From positions 62,001 to 126,000 of the forward strand of contig JAQMWT010000373.1 in the NCBI GenBank assembly GCA_029834535.1: a stretch of 64,000 bases of DNA. The letters run 5' to 3'. This stretch comes from Chrysophaeum taylorii. Lineage: Eukaryota > Sar > Pelagophyceae > Pelagomonadales > Pelagomonadaceae. Below are positions 40,554-51,399 of this stretch, piece by piece (within the stretch, counting starts at the first letter, position 1; each line of letters starts with the position of its first letter). Below the pieces are notes generated by a model that saw nothing but the letters and a program-made list of their open reading frames with translations, was not told the DNA's origin and ran no database searches. Both the position numbers and the translations under genes were made by a program.

Positions 40554-43500
40554 TTAATGCAGGCTGCAAGAAGAACACGCTGCGGTCGTGATCACCTCAT
40601 GATCAACCGTTCTCGGTACCGCACCGGTAATTTGGGGTAGATCATCTTTTGTCTCGGTGGTGGTCTCAGACGTCGCAGGGTGTGGCGCTACAGTAACTTC
40701 CTCGGGCGGGTCGTCGTCGATCGCGACCCAAATCACCACCTTGCCGCTGTCGTCGTAGTCCAACTTCATACGCAGCTTCGCACGGTCGAAGCCGACGGAT
40801 TCGAGGAACTTCCCAAACTCGCGGTAGGAGGTCTGGCTAACGCACATCAAACTCGCTCCGTTTTTCAGGGTTAAGTTCCTCGATTCCTTCCACGCCGGCC
40901 GCGGGTTGGATCGAACTTATCGTCGAGTGCTCGATGCCGCCCGCCTGCAATGCGGCGTCGACAACCTCGACGATCTCGGGCCCATCATACGTCTCGATCA
41001 TCTCAACGGCTTTCGTTGCTTGCGCGGGCAGCAGCTTTGATGCCACACTAGTTGGCACCAAGTCCTTGAGATCTGTTCCTGTCGCAACCTTGACCGCCGT
41101 CGCAAGGAAGACCGCCGAAATCTTGATAATCGGGCCGTATTTTCCCCAAAACCGGAGCATACCCGCAACCGTCTTTCCCGGGACAAGGAACTCGAGGCCT
41201 TCTTCTTCTTCTTCTTCGACGTAGGGCACGAATCGCAGCTTTTTCTCGCACACGAACCGCACCATCAGCTCGTGGTTCAACCACCTATCTGGCGCGGTGA
41301 GAAAATCGCCCAAAGTCGGGTTGTCAGGTTCTGGCACGGGGACGATGCAGAACATTGGTGGATAATTGCCTTCGTCGTTGGCTATCCCCAACATAAAATT
41401 CAAGTTTCTGTCGATTTTCTGCCCAACGAGGTCGACCTTCATCTCAATGCGATCGAGCTGGTACTGCATCCTGCGTAACAAACTCTCGGCTCTCTCCTTG
41501 CTTTGCACCGCCATGCACTCCCCGCCCATACCACCAGTCGCGTGGCTCCGAATTTTTTCGACACGCTCGAAACATTTCTTACAAGCGACCGAGCCTCGAT
41601 TTTGCGCCGTGGTCCACGCAAACCTGCCGGCGACGTCAAGACCCCTCGCGATACACACGGGACACGTGACCCAGACGTCGAACACGGCTCCGGGAAACCG
41701 CGCATCGCGATCCCACTCGAGGAGAGCCTTCGCTTGGCACAAAATCACCCAGGCCGCCGCCTCGCTTCCCGGCTCCACGCGAACTGAAAACACAAGCGAA
41801 GTCGATTCTCCGCTGACGTAGAAGTCCACACAGATCCGGTAGTTGTGGTCCGCGTTGAGGACGACGGCACCACCTCGCCACGCGCACAGAGGATCACCGA
41901 AATTGTGAGCGTTCGCTGCGAAGCGTACACACAAAGGTTGGGCGGACAACCCGTCACGAACTCAAAGACGACCTGCATCTGGCGCTGGTCTGGTGGTAGC
42001 TTGGCGGGCCACGCTTGCTCTCGCTCTGGTGGTGCTGTCTTGGAGATTCGGAAAAGAACCACCGCAGCAATAACCTCAGGGTCGTCGCGTGGCAAGGGGA
42101 TGAGAATTCTACAGTCGATCAGCATGCGCACGACGGGCTCGTAGTCGGCGACGTCAATCGGCAGTTTCCGCCAAAGCCACAAGAGGAGGCCACCGTCGAC
42201 CTCGCCACATCGAATGTAAGTCTCGAGACTCTCGACCAGCTCAGGGCGTGTTTGGTCCGGAAGTCCCTTGGTTTCGACAAACTTGGCGATGCTTCGGATA
42301 GTGGCATCGTCGGCCTCGAGCGCGTGGTCAATGAGTGCTTTCATGATGTTCACCAAAAGTGATGGCTGCAAGAACACGATCCCCTCTCCGACAACGATGT
42401 TGCCTTCAGCCTGGTACAACTTCATCGCGTCGGCGAAGGTATCCTCGGTTCCTTTAAAGTCGTCGCGTATATTATCCCAGCTAGATTCGAGAGACGTCTC
42501 GCGTCGATATGCTCCTCGAGGTGAAACCTTCGTCGGTTGCTCGTTCGAATAGGGTATTCCGCGAGGCAACGCGGCATCGGAACGTATGGCATCCACCGCC
42601 CGGTTGTCGTCGCCGTGCCGCGCGATTTCACTAAAAAGTCCCCAAAGAGCCAACCACGATCGCGGAATCGTCTGCCCAACACTCGGAAAGAGTGTCTTGA
42701 GCTCGACGATGGACTTGCGCGCGGCGTCGATCACGGCTGCATCGTCGACCGTCACTGCGAGCACTTCGTCTTGAACTTTCAACATCTGGACTAAGTCGGG
42801 GGAAACGTTCTGATTTTTCGCTACCGCCTTTCGCCAGCGGTTGAGTTCCTCGTCGACTGCATCGTGCAACCACTTCTTGCACTCGGAGACCGCGCTCTCG
42901 TCGTTGTCGACCAGATCGGTCTTGGTGATGACGAGTTGCACGATGGCGCCTGGTACTCGCGCTTGCAGCACCTCTAAAAATCGTCCGACACCACCCTGGA
43001 AGTTCTCGTTGTCGACCTTGTCTATGGGGACGACGAGCAGGTAGAGTGCCGAGGGCGTGATGAACAGCGCCTGGGCGCTCGCGTACGCGGGCTGCCCACC
43101 CAAGTCGCAGAAAGAGAGAACGAGGTCGCCGATCTTAACTTTTTCGAGGTCGAGGTACAGCGTGCGATCGTCCGGCGCCTGGCGCGGATTCGCGCGACCG
43201 ACGATCGCGTTGCGCAGGCTCGTCTTGCCCGCTCCGCCGTCTCCAACGAGCACGACCATGAGCTCCATTGAGACCGCCGCGCCCGCGAGGTCGAGCTCGG
43301 TGAAGTACCGCGCGATGGCTTCTAGGCCCTGTTCGGCGACCTTCAAGGGCGGGGACTTGAGTGGATTTCTATGGAGATCCAAGCGTAGTAACTTCGTCAG
43401 CTTCACAATCGAGCGCGGGAGCGCGGTCAGATTGTTTTCGGATAGACTTAACGTTTGGAGCTCAGGCAGCCGGTCGCCAGTGTCCACGGGCAGAGACGTG

Positions 43501-44063
43501 AATTCGCATTTTTTTGCGAAGAGCACCATGAGGTTCGAACAGTTGGTGGCAATCGCCTTGAGCGCGTCGTGCGTCAAATTCCTGCACCACGAGACGTCGA
43601 GACTCGTGAGGTTCGAACAGTTGGTGGCAATCGCCTTGAGCGCGTCGTCCGTCAATTTCCCGCACCCGGAGACGTCGAGACTCGTGAGGTTCGAGCAGTT
43701 GGTGGCAATCGCCTTGAGCGCGTCGTCCGTTAAATTCCCGCACACCGAGACGTCGAGACTCGTGAGGTTCGAACAGCTGGTGGCAATTGCCTTGAGTGCA
43801 TCGTCCGTGATGCCGCGACAACCCGTAAGGTTCACGCGCGTGACTTGGTCCGAGAGAAGGTATTTCACGTGCGCATCTTTGACGCACCGGACCTCTTTTT
43901 TATGGAGAACATGGTATTTCCCAAAGAGCTCGTCCCCCCACCAACGAAAGACCACACTTCCCCCAAGGTTGATCGACCGGCCGTCGTCGGTGACGATGCG
44001 GTCGCGCTCTCGCTCCCAGACCTCGCGTTCCTCGTCGGAGAGCGCCGAGGTCTCAACACCCAT
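40554..44063 (-). CDS. LRR-ROCO protein (Roc GTPase-COR) with apparent frame changes
   Basis: Starting at ATG 44063 (the frame to 44072 begins with GTG). First come leucine-rich repeats, including four nearly identical 26-residue units of the AMN1 type (LTDDALKAIATNCSNLTSLDVS). Classical LRRs (LPELQTLSLSENNLTALPRS) follow, then a Roc GTPase domain with P-loop VGDGGAGKTSL (about residue 270), switch CDLGGQPAY and TKTDLVD, then a COR domain. Around 41.93 kb the coherent protein moves to another frame, whose product has WRGGAVVLNADHNYRI, a COR-like continuation, and a helical C-terminus. Near 40.85 kb it moves again into a 98-codon tail. These may be small introns, sequence errors or pseudogenisation; I found no convincing splice sites. 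ROCO proteins are GTP-regulated signalling scaffolds. No kinase domain is seen. Confidence 0.75.
43530..43841 (-). repeat. four 78-bp tandem repeats encoding LRR units
   Basis: Units begin at 43530, 43608, 43686 and 43764, each starting GAGGTTCGA(A/G)CAG, and differ at only a few positions. Each encodes one 26-residue LRR. The near-identity at the DNA level points to recent duplication or gene conversion inside the gene. Confidence 0.85.
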
Positions 44064-46365
44064 TCCTAACACCGTTTTTGGAAGATTCTCGGATGCACAT
44101 CATAACTTTTCGGATACAATCAAAACTTCAATTATTAAGTGAGCTCCACCTTGCGAAACAAACCCGCGCTGGCTCGCTGCCTCCCCAGCAGTCGCCTTCG
44201 ACGGGGCCGCATTTTCGGTGACCAAATTCTGTTTGACTCCTTAAAAAACCTCGAGTCTTGTCTCACTGCCTCCCCCTTTACAGCAGTCGCCATTCGAAAA
44301 CCTCCATTTGCTTCGCGCTCTGTCTCGCCGCTTCAATTTTATAGCAGTCGCCTTTAAGAACTTCCAGTTAGGGCACATCCGCCTTCCAGGCACCGCCCGC
44401 TGGGTACCTTGGCCTATCCACCCAACCACGCCTTCCCAAACCCCTTTCGGGCACCACTGTTTTGTGGTTTCGCAAATCTTCTAGGTAGGGTTTTTTTTAA
44501 AGACTTCTCTGCACGGTCGTTGTTCCAAAAATGAATGGGCCTTTAACGACTCCGCGTCCTTCAAGGACGTCGTGAAGCAAGCCAACAGAGCCAGCGACTG
44601 TAGTAGTTGACTGTACTACACGGCGGGTGCACCCCCCCTTGGACGTTCACTCAGCTCCCGGGGTTGCGGGCGAAGTTGTCGACCTCGGTGTCGGTCAACG
44701 AGACGACAACGACTGTGGCTGGGGAGCCCGCGACAATGGGCCCATCGCTCGAAGGAGAACCAAGACGTGTGCAGTACTCGGGGTGCATCATCGAGTGAGG
44801 CTTGAGCCGCTCGAGCAGCGCCGGGACGTTCGGACGCTTTGCCGACTGCTTTCTGAAGGGCGCTTGGTCTCGTTGCAAGATTGCGGGCATCGAGAGCTAT
44901 GCCCGGACTTTGGCGGTGCTGTTGAACCAGTTTGTTAGCGGGAACTCGTTTGTGAGGTTCGGCGAGACGACGGGCTCATCGGTCGACACTGGGAGATTCT
45001 CGAGCTTTTCGCGGCGGCGGCGACCGCTTGGGCGGTCGGACAAAGCTTGTCGGAACTCGACGACTTGTTCTGCCCCACGCTCCCGGTTCGCGCCGTCAGC
45101 TTGGATTCAGTTGTGGTGTCCACGCTCGACGGCTCGGGCAGTGACACGACCAGCGCGGTAGCATCGGCAGCGCGGCGATGCACTTCGCCGAGATTATTAC
45201 TGGTTTGGGAAATTATAATGGAAGCGGGAGTTGTACGACGGCGGTAGTGGTGCTCTGAGGTCAACAGCATCGTCGTCCCGCCGCTACCGTTCGCCAGGGT
45301 TAGCCCCTGGGTTGATGCGCAGCCCGCATGCGTATTTCCGGCGAGAGTATTAATCGTCGCAAGCCCTCTCCGAAGTTGTTGGTCGCATCATCTTTGTGCC
45401 GCGATCGAAACATCTCTTGATGGTATGTCGGCCTGTTTTGCCGCACGGCCTGCTGGACCCGCTTGACCTCAGGCTCGTTGCCTTATTGGGACGAAGTGGA
45501 TGGTACACACGCTTCTAACCGAAGGCCTCGAAGAAAGGGCTCGAGCTCGACCCGACCCAGCTCCTCTGCTGCTCGACGCGGGAATAATGAGACGGCCACG
45601 AGATCACCAGATTGGTCCTGGAGCTCCGGTGGGGGACTTCCATGGTGATGACATCAACGACATGCTTGTCCAGCTCCAAGATGAGCACATGGACGTCCTG
45701 AATCTCTTGACTTCTCTCCCGTTGACCATAGTAAGCGTGGAACACGTCGCCCGCATCTTCAGTTAGGAGACCTTCCAGGGCCGCTTGGAGCAAGGTCTCG
45801 CGGCTCTCCATAGCGCCGTGATAGCACCTCGACACGCACGGCCAGGCGGTGCAAATAAATCAATGGGCAAATCAGCCGCGAATCGGCCGCAATCTCGAAC
45901 CCCGAAGTGCCCGGGGCAGCCTCCGTCGCAGCAACAACAACGACAGCGCGATATTGGCAAAACTGTTACCGATCCGCTCCGAGGTCTTTGTGGCCGCAGA
46001 AGTGACAATGATGGGGACTTTGTCGGGTTAGGTGCAGGCCTCGGGCACTCTGGGCGACGCACAATGCGGCGTCGAAAGCTGGTCTCAGCTCCGACGCAGG
46101 AAAATGGGTTTGATGATGGATGTGCTGGGTTTCAGGATCGGTTTCGAACACCGGGGCCGAGGACGGACGGCCAACATGACTATTTAATTTTTCTATACTG
46201 GTCGGACTGGCGGTCTCCTTATTGTGTTGAGAAGAGGTCATGGAATGAATGAAGTGAACCCCCTCGATTCGAACGAAAACCCGAAAACCAAAAATTGGGA
46301 AAATCGTTAGGTCTATAGATAGTTCCAACAACGGTCGTAAAAAAAATAAGGGTAATGAAGAGGAG
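44064..46365. other. 2.3 kb intergenic region, repeats, no supported gene
   Basis: A loose repeat with AGCAGTCGCC cores recurs near 44188, 44280 and 44343. A minus-strand open frame at 45515-45835 (106 codons) is protein-like but unrecognised and lies within the sequence that splits dispersed-repeat copy B. The rest is unremarkable. Confidence 0.5.
45171..46137. repeat. dispersed repeat, copy B, split by about 650 bp
   Basis: 45171-45370 matches the left two thirds and 46027-46137 the right third of copy A (39876-40165). The intervening 45371-46026 is absent from copy A. It may be an insertion in copy B or a deletion in copy A. Confidence 0.6.
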
Positions 46366-47787
46366 ATGGATGAGTTTGAGGTGTGCATCGCAGGCGCCGG
46401 CGCGTGCGGGCTGTTCGGCGCCGTGGCCCTCGCCTCCGGCGGGATCCGGGTGTGCGTGCTCGAGAAGGAGTCGTCGATCGGGGGGTTTGGGGTGGTGGAA
46501 ATCGAACCGGAGATCCGTTCGGTGCTGTGTCGGTTTGGGCTTTCGAGGTTCTTCGAGGATAGCAAAAACGTGAGGGGAAAGGTCGTGCTCCAGAGGAGGC
46601 TGATCGAGGCCCTGCTGGAGGCTGCGTACGGCGCGGGGGTGGAGATCCGGTTCGACGCCGAAGTCGTCGACGTGGAGGGGTTTATCATTACGTACGGCAA
46701 TAAAAGAAGTCTCCACGCTCCGTATCTCGTAGGCGCCGACGGCTCGGAATCGTTCGTGCGAAGGCGCGTTTTTGAGACGAGGGGGTGCGTGTTCGATACG
46801 CTCGCATCGAGCCCCGGAACGTACTGCGTCGTGGATAAGACGCCGCCGGTGAAGACGACGCAGCGTCGAGGGACGTGGACTTTGGGGCCGTCTGGGTTGG
46901 TGCGGTTGGGGTTCTTTCTGCGGCCAAACGAGTCCGCTCCGGAAGGCGTGGCGGCGTATTCCCTAAAGTGTCGCGTCGCGTCGATGATTGCGCTCGACGA
47001 TAAAGCATTTTTGATTGGCGACGCAGCTCATTCTTTCGGTTCGAATCCTTCGGTGAATCACGGGATCCGGTCCGCTCTAAACCTCGCTTGGAAACTGTAC
47101 TACGCAATTCGTTTCGAGAAGACGGCGCCCTTGGCGACCTTTGAGCCGGAGATGAGAAGAAGGGCTTTGAGCCTCGCGGCGGCGAGGGGCGCGTCGTCTT
47201 GGGTTTGGGGAAAACAACGCGGACGAACGGCCGGGTTAAAGCTCTTCGGTGCCACGCCCGGAGCCGGGACGCTCTTTCCGGAACCGTACGTCGTCGAAGA
47301 GAACGCGACGACGAGACACGTTTTGGGTCGCGACCTTCCGATGTTTTCGTTTCACGTCGTAGGGCTTGGCGTCGATCCTCAAACCACAATTACTATTTTT
47401 CAGACGGCAAAGCTGCTGGAGTTGGGGTTTCGTTTTTCGACCGTGCTCCTCGCGGGCGACGACCACCATCTCACATCGCACGACGACCTCTCGCACGTGT
47501 ACCACGAGGTCGAGACCACCGACATCCTCCGCCAGTGGCGACGCCGGTACCAAAACCCCGACGTCGTCGTCGTGAGGCCGGACTTGTACGTGTTCGCTGG
47601 AGTCAAGGTGCCCGACCTCCACGACCTCCTAGACGCCCTCCTCACCCTCCTCCACCAGCCATCCTTCGGGCTCGAAGAAGAAGAAGAAGATGTCTTCCCC
47701 GCCGCCAGAACCAGAACCAGAACCGCCGCGGGCACCGATTCCCTCTGCTGCATGTCCACCGCCTCCTCCTCCTCCTCCTGCATCTAA
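46366..47787 (+). CDS. FAD-dependent monooxygenase, aromatic hydroxylase type
   Basis: 473 residues. The N-terminal Rossmann dinucleotide motif is CIAGAGACGLFGAVALASGG, with the acidic residue at the end of the second strand (VCVLEKE). The middle motif YLVGADGSESFVRR (about 120-135) and the FAD-ribityl motif FLIGDAAHSFGSNPSVNHG (about 212-230) with ALNLAWKL after it are the three signatures of the p-hydroxybenzoate hydroxylase superfamily. A C-terminal thioredoxin-like extension (about 320-430, with VVVRPDLYVFAGV) as in phenol hydroxylase-type enzymes is likely, since VVRPD-x-Y is its usual motif. Substrate unknown. The last about 35 residues are low-complexity. It converges with the KH gene, 29 bp apart. 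Confidence 0.86.
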   Translation: MDEFEVCIAGAGACGLFGAVALASGGIRVCVLEKESSIGGFGVVEIEPEIRSVLCRFGLSRFFEDSKNVRGKVVLQRRLIEALLEAAYGAGVEIRFDAEVVDVEGFIITYGNKRSLHAPYLVGADGSESFVRRRVFETRGCVFDTLASSPGTYCVVDKTPPVKTTQRRGTWTLGPSGLVRLGFFLRPNESAPEGVAAYSLKCRVASMIALDDKAFLIGDAAHSFGSNPSVNHGIRSALNLAWKLYYAIRFEKTAPLATFEPEMRRRALSLAAARGASSWVWGKQRGRTAGLKLFGATPGAGTLFPEPYVVEENATTRHVLGRDLPMFSFHVVGLGVDPQTTITIFQTAKLLELGFRFSTVLLAGDDHHLTSHDDLSHVYHEVETTDILRQWRRRYQNPDVVVVRPDLYVFAGVKVPDLHDLLDALLTLLHQPSFGLEEEEEDVFPAARTRTRTAAGTDSLCCMSTASSSSSCI

Positions 47788-47816
47788 TCTCATCTCTTTC
47801 ACCCCTCTGTCTACTA

Positions 47817-49127
47817 CTACTGCTGCTGCTGCTTGGTGGAAGCAGGTGCTGCGTCGTTTGCCGAGGGCCGGCGGCGCCCGCGGGACCGGCGACGCTTCTC
47901 CGAAGCTACGGCGGAAGCCGGAGCTGCTGCTGCTGCTGCTGGTGCTGCTGCTGCGGGGGCGGGCGCCTTGGAGGACGCCTGCGGCGGTAAAGGCGGCGGC
48001 GGCTTGTTGGTCTCTTTCGCGGTCGAAGGAGACGCGCCCCCTTTCGACGAGGATAGGTCCTTCGCGGCGGCGGCGGCGGCAACGTCCTTGGAGGAGACAG
48101 AAGCAACGTCCTTCGAGGAGGCCTCCTTCTTCGCCGAAGCCGGCCGCTTGCCGCCGTTGTTCCTGGACCGGCGCGCCGGCTTTTGCGTCGGCGGCTGCTG
48201 CTTTTGTTGCGCTCCCGCCGGAGGCGCCTTCTGGTGCTGCTGCTGCTGCTGCTTTGAGGAGGACGAGGATGAAGCGCGGGAAAACTCCTTTCTGAGATTT
48301 GCGACCGTCTCCTTGACGCTCTCGCCCTCGAGGACCGCGTTGAGGGCGTCGCAGGCGGCATCGACGCTGGCTTCCTGGCCCCGCACCGCGAATAATACGG
48401 ACGAGTCCTTGACGTCCTTCCTTTCGTCGTCCGTCTCAGAACTGGAATCCGTTTCCTTCGGGAGCTTGACGACTGTCGCCCCCGAACACCGCGCGATCAT
48501 GCGGTACGCGGGCTGCTGCTGCCCGCGGCGCGCGACAAGGCGCAGGCGGCGAGCCGGTACGGCGACGACTCTTTCGACGACGTTCGGCTTGCCGCCGAAA
48601 GGGTCGAGGCCCTGACCAGCCGACACGACCATCCCGAGGGCACGCCGCACGTCGGAAGGGGCACCCTCGAGGGTCACGGGCTCCTCGTCCTTGCCGTTTG
48701 TCCGGGGCGCGGGAACGCGAATCCTCACCGCGCATTCGGCAGAAATTCTTTTAGTCGTGTCGGACAAAAGCAAATCCTCCGATCCCTCGCCCCGCAGCAA
48801 GCCCCGCGCCTTGGCCCCCACCTGGAACTCGGCCACCGCGTCGTCCACCTCCTCCACGAGTTCCTCGACCTGCTTGGCCGCCGAGAACGCCCCTTCGGGC
48901 GCACCCTTGATCACCACCGGCGCCCAGGCCGACGCCTCGGGCGCAACGTTCACTCGGGTACTCGACCCGCTCTGGATCCGGTTGATCTGCGCGCCGTTCC
49001 GACCGATCACGATTCCAACTTGTTCCACAGGAACCCATATCGTTAGTTTAAACGACGCCGCGGCCATCGGCGACTCCAGAACGGATCGATCTCCAAGTGC
49101 GGGCAAGTGTCTTCTTACCTCAAACAT
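47817..49127 (-). CDS. KH-domain RNA-binding protein
   Basis: 436 residues. A clear KH domain near residues 25-95 (FKLTIWVPVEQVGIVIGRNG, with the GRNG loop), followed by one or two weaker KH-like repeats (about 130-200 with VRIRVPAP, about 210-300 ending ASVDAACDALNAVL). The C-terminal about 130 residues are disordered and rich in Ala, Lys, Pro and Gln, with trinucleotide-repeat-encoded runs. The arrangement resembles multi-KH mRNA-binding proteins such as vigilin fragments or PCBP-like proteins. Exact family unknown. Telobox-like AAACCCTCT lies at 49170-49178, about 43 bp upstream. Confidence 0.78.
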   Translation of the reverse strand: MFEVRRHLPALGDRSVLESPMAAASFKLTIWVPVEQVGIVIGRNGAQINRIQSGSSTRVNVAPEASAWAPVVIKGAPEGAFSAAKQVEELVEEVDDAVAEFQVGAKARGLLRGEGSEDLLLSDTTKRISAECAVRIRVPAPRTNGKDEEPVTLEGAPSDVRRALGMVVSAGQGLDPFGGKPNVVERVVAVPARRLRLVARRGQQQPAYRMIARCSGATVVKLPKETDSSSETDDERKDVKDSSVLFAVRGQEASVDAACDALNAVLEGESVKETVANLRKEFSRASSSSSSKQQQQQHQKAPPAGAQQKQQPPTQKPARRSRNNGGKRPASAKKEASSKDVASVSSKDVAAAAAAKDLSSSKGGASPSTAKETNKPPPPLPPQASSKAPAPAAAAPAAAAAAPASAVASEKRRRSRGRRRPSANDAAPASTKQQQQ

Positions 49128-49239
49128 GTCATCACTGGTTCGTGAATGAATAAATATAAATAAATAAATAAACCCTCTGGAAGAGAAAGAGAGAGAGATT
49201 TATTTATTTATTTATCAGAGTAGTAAGAAAAGAAAGAAA

Positions 49240-49560
49240 TCAGGCGGAGGGGGACCAGAGAAGGCCGGCGCCGTCGCCGAGCTGGGGGATCTCGAGGCCC
49301 CAGGACATGGGGTTAGGCGCCGGTTGGAAGGCGGGCGGCGTGGGGACTTTCTCTTCAGTAGGTCTCGACGGAGCGCGACCGCCGACGGGCTCCTTAGTAG
49401 TCGGCGCGACGAGGGGTTGGTCCTTGTTTTTCTTTTTTCGACGTCGGCGCTGTTGCTCGGCGCAGACGACGGACCCATCGGGCGCGTATTTGAATAAAAG
49501 GCCGCGGGTCCTCGGTCCGCGAGCAGCGCGCTCGGCCCGCCTCTTGGATCGCTGCGCGTC

Positions 49561-49593
<33 letters not shown>

Positions 49594-50589
49594 ATCGTCC
49601 TTCTTTTTTAGAACTTTCTTCGGACGATCGTCGACGATTCGGAGTTTCTGTTGAATATCCACCATAGCGCCCGTCTTGGGGTCGTAGAGCTTTGGCTGCT
49701 TGGGTTCTTCGTCGCGATTGTACTCGTCCACCGACGCGGTCAACGGCGGCTTCGAATCGTCCTCCTCTTCCTCGGCTTCTTCTTCCTCCTCCTCCTCGGC
49801 GACCTCCTCTTCCGGTCCTTCTTCCTCCTCCTCTTCGACAGCAGGCGGCGGCGGCGGCGGTTCCTCTTGTTCTTTCGCCGACTCGACGAGAAGACTCGGA
49901 AAAGGCTTTGGATCATCCTCCGCCGGCGGCGCGGTTTTCGTGACCGTGAACTTGGAACAAAGCCCTCGTTGCCACTTCTCCTCTTCCGGGGGGGGCTTCT
50001 TTTCCTCCTCTTCTTCGACTTTGGCCTCGAGCCGAGCGAGCCGCTCGGCCGCCCGAGCTCTTTGCGCCGCCATCTCCGCTTCCTCCTCGCGACGCCGCTG
50101 CTCGGACCGCACCTTGGCCAGCCGACGCATGTACTCGGACTGCGTCTCCGCGGGTTCCGTAGCGGGTTCTTCCGCCGCCGCCGCCGGCGGCGGCGCAACC
50201 GGCGGCGGCGGAACCGGCGGCGGCGGAACCGGCGGCGGCGGCGGCGGCGCCGCCGCTTCGGGTTCCGCTGGGGGTTTGGTCGCGGCGGCCCACGGCGCCG
50301 TCGGCGCGGGCGCCGGTGCCGGCCGCCGCTTGGGCTCCTCATCCTGCTTCCCCCAGCCCCCCCCGCCCGACGGCACGAGCTTGATCGACAGGTCCTGGCC
50401 GCGGTTCTCGCGCCGCAGCGACGGCGTGTTCAGGGGACTCGGCGCCACCACCGCCTTGGCGGGCGTCGGTTTTCCCAGCACGAGGAGCCGACCCCCCCCG
50501 CCGTACCGCGGCTCCCGCTGCTGGGGGGCGCGGGTCACGGCATTCAGGTTCCGCGACGCAAACTTCGATGACTTGGCGCTCGCTACCAT
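49240..50589 (-). CDS. BAT2-N (PRRC2/MOS1-like) disordered protein
   Basis: About 449 residues from the internal ATG at 50589. A second ATG at 50607 would add six residues, while the upstream TTG is rejected. Residues 1-75 match the BAT2_N domain: SSKFASRNLNAV, then LVLGKP, then LNTPSLRRENRGQDLSIKLV and PSGGGGWG, equivalent to the animal LPSLKAENKGNDPNVSLVP-x-GTGW block. The rest is low-complexity: proline/alanine, Glu-rich coiled coil (about 175-230), Glu runs and a glutamine run. PRRC2 proteins act with stress granules and translation initiation, and plant MOS1 regulates gene expression. Exact role here unknown. Confidence 0.75.
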
Positions 50590-50691
50590 CCCGCCCGACG
50601 GGCACATCTCAAAGAACAAACACCTCAGCCCATTCGCGAGAGAGAGCGACGTTGGGCCGTTACCCGGCCCGTTCGCTTCGTATAATGTCCG

Positions 50692-51321
50692 TTACACAAA
50701 CTCCATCTCGTCGGGGGCCTTGACGAGGATCTCATCCTCCTCCTCCTCCTCTCGCTCGGGGGGAGGGAGGGCCGCGGCGGGGACCTCGGTGAGGAAGCGG
50801 AAGTGCTGCCGGCACATGCCGCACACAAAGAAGGCGAGGATATCGGCCCCGCCGATTCTGCTGCTGCTGCTGCTGCTGCTGAGAGCGGGCTCCTCGTCGA
50901 CCGAAACGGCGGGCTCGACCATAAATACAAAGGCAGCCATATCGGCGGGGCGGTTCACGTAGTAAGGGTACCTGCGTTCGAGGTTCATAAACTGCGCGAA
51001 GGCGCGCGTGAAGTGATTACAGTTGTTCCGGACTACGTCGTAGGCTCCCGGTCTGAACCCCGCCGCGTAGAGTCGCGACAGGATGACGTCGATGTCCAGA
51101 AATGTCCCCAGAAACGATCCCAACTCGACCGAGTCACTCGGGACCCACCCATTAGCCGTTCGCTGCGGTGTAAACCGCGTGATCCCAGACATGTCAAAGC
51201 TGAACTCCTCCTCCGCACCCACTTCGATCCCCGAATGATGGGCCCCGATGGCGTCGAGCAACACGCTCGACGCCTCGCCCCCTTGCAAGGAGTACACGTT
51301 CAATCGTATCGACATCATCAT
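50692..51321 (-). CDS. PPPDE (DeSI-type) cysteine peptidase
   Basis: About 209 residues from the ATG cluster at 51313-51321; upstream TTG is rejected. The PPPDE papain-like fold is shown by the histidine motif GAHHSGIEVG (about residue 30), YSFD-like EEFSFDMSG, and the catalytic cysteine motif YDVVRNNCNHFT (about 105-116). These proteins remove ubiquitin or SUMO (DESI1/DESI2) in cytosol and nucleus. The C-terminus has a serine run from a GCT/CTG repeat and a hydrophobic ILAFFVCGMC stretch. It is upstream of the BAT2-N gene on the same strand by about 100 bp. Confidence 0.86.
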   Translation of the reverse strand: MMMSIRLNVYSLQGGEASSVLLDAIGAHHSGIEVGAEEEFSFDMSGITRFTPQRTANGWVPSDSVELGSFLGTFLDIDVILSRLYAAGFRPGAYDVVRNNCNHFTRAFAQFMNLERRYPYYVNRPADMAAFVFMVEPAVSVDEEPALSSSSSSSRIGGADILAFFVCGMCRQHFRFLTEVPAAALPPPEREEEEEDEILVKAPDEMEFV

Positions 51322-51399
51322 TATTATTATCACTTGTTGTGGTGATAAAGAGAACAAAAATTACTTATGACGCGGGGCAAAAATTATTATGTTTCAACA

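Noticed and set aside
43530-43841. Regular 78-bp repeats that might suggest a CRISPR-like array
   Set aside because: They have no unique spacers and encode leucine-rich repeats in frame within the ROCO gene.
47033-47052. GGTTCGAATCC string resembling a tRNA T-arm
   Set aside because: It lies inside the conserved FAD-binding motif of the monooxygenase, and no acceptor or anticodon arms surround it.
49651-50962. Long plus-strand open frames opposite the BAT2-N and PPPDE genes
   Set aside because: They are low-complexity shadows of Glu- and Pro-rich coding DNA, while the minus frames carry recognisable domains.
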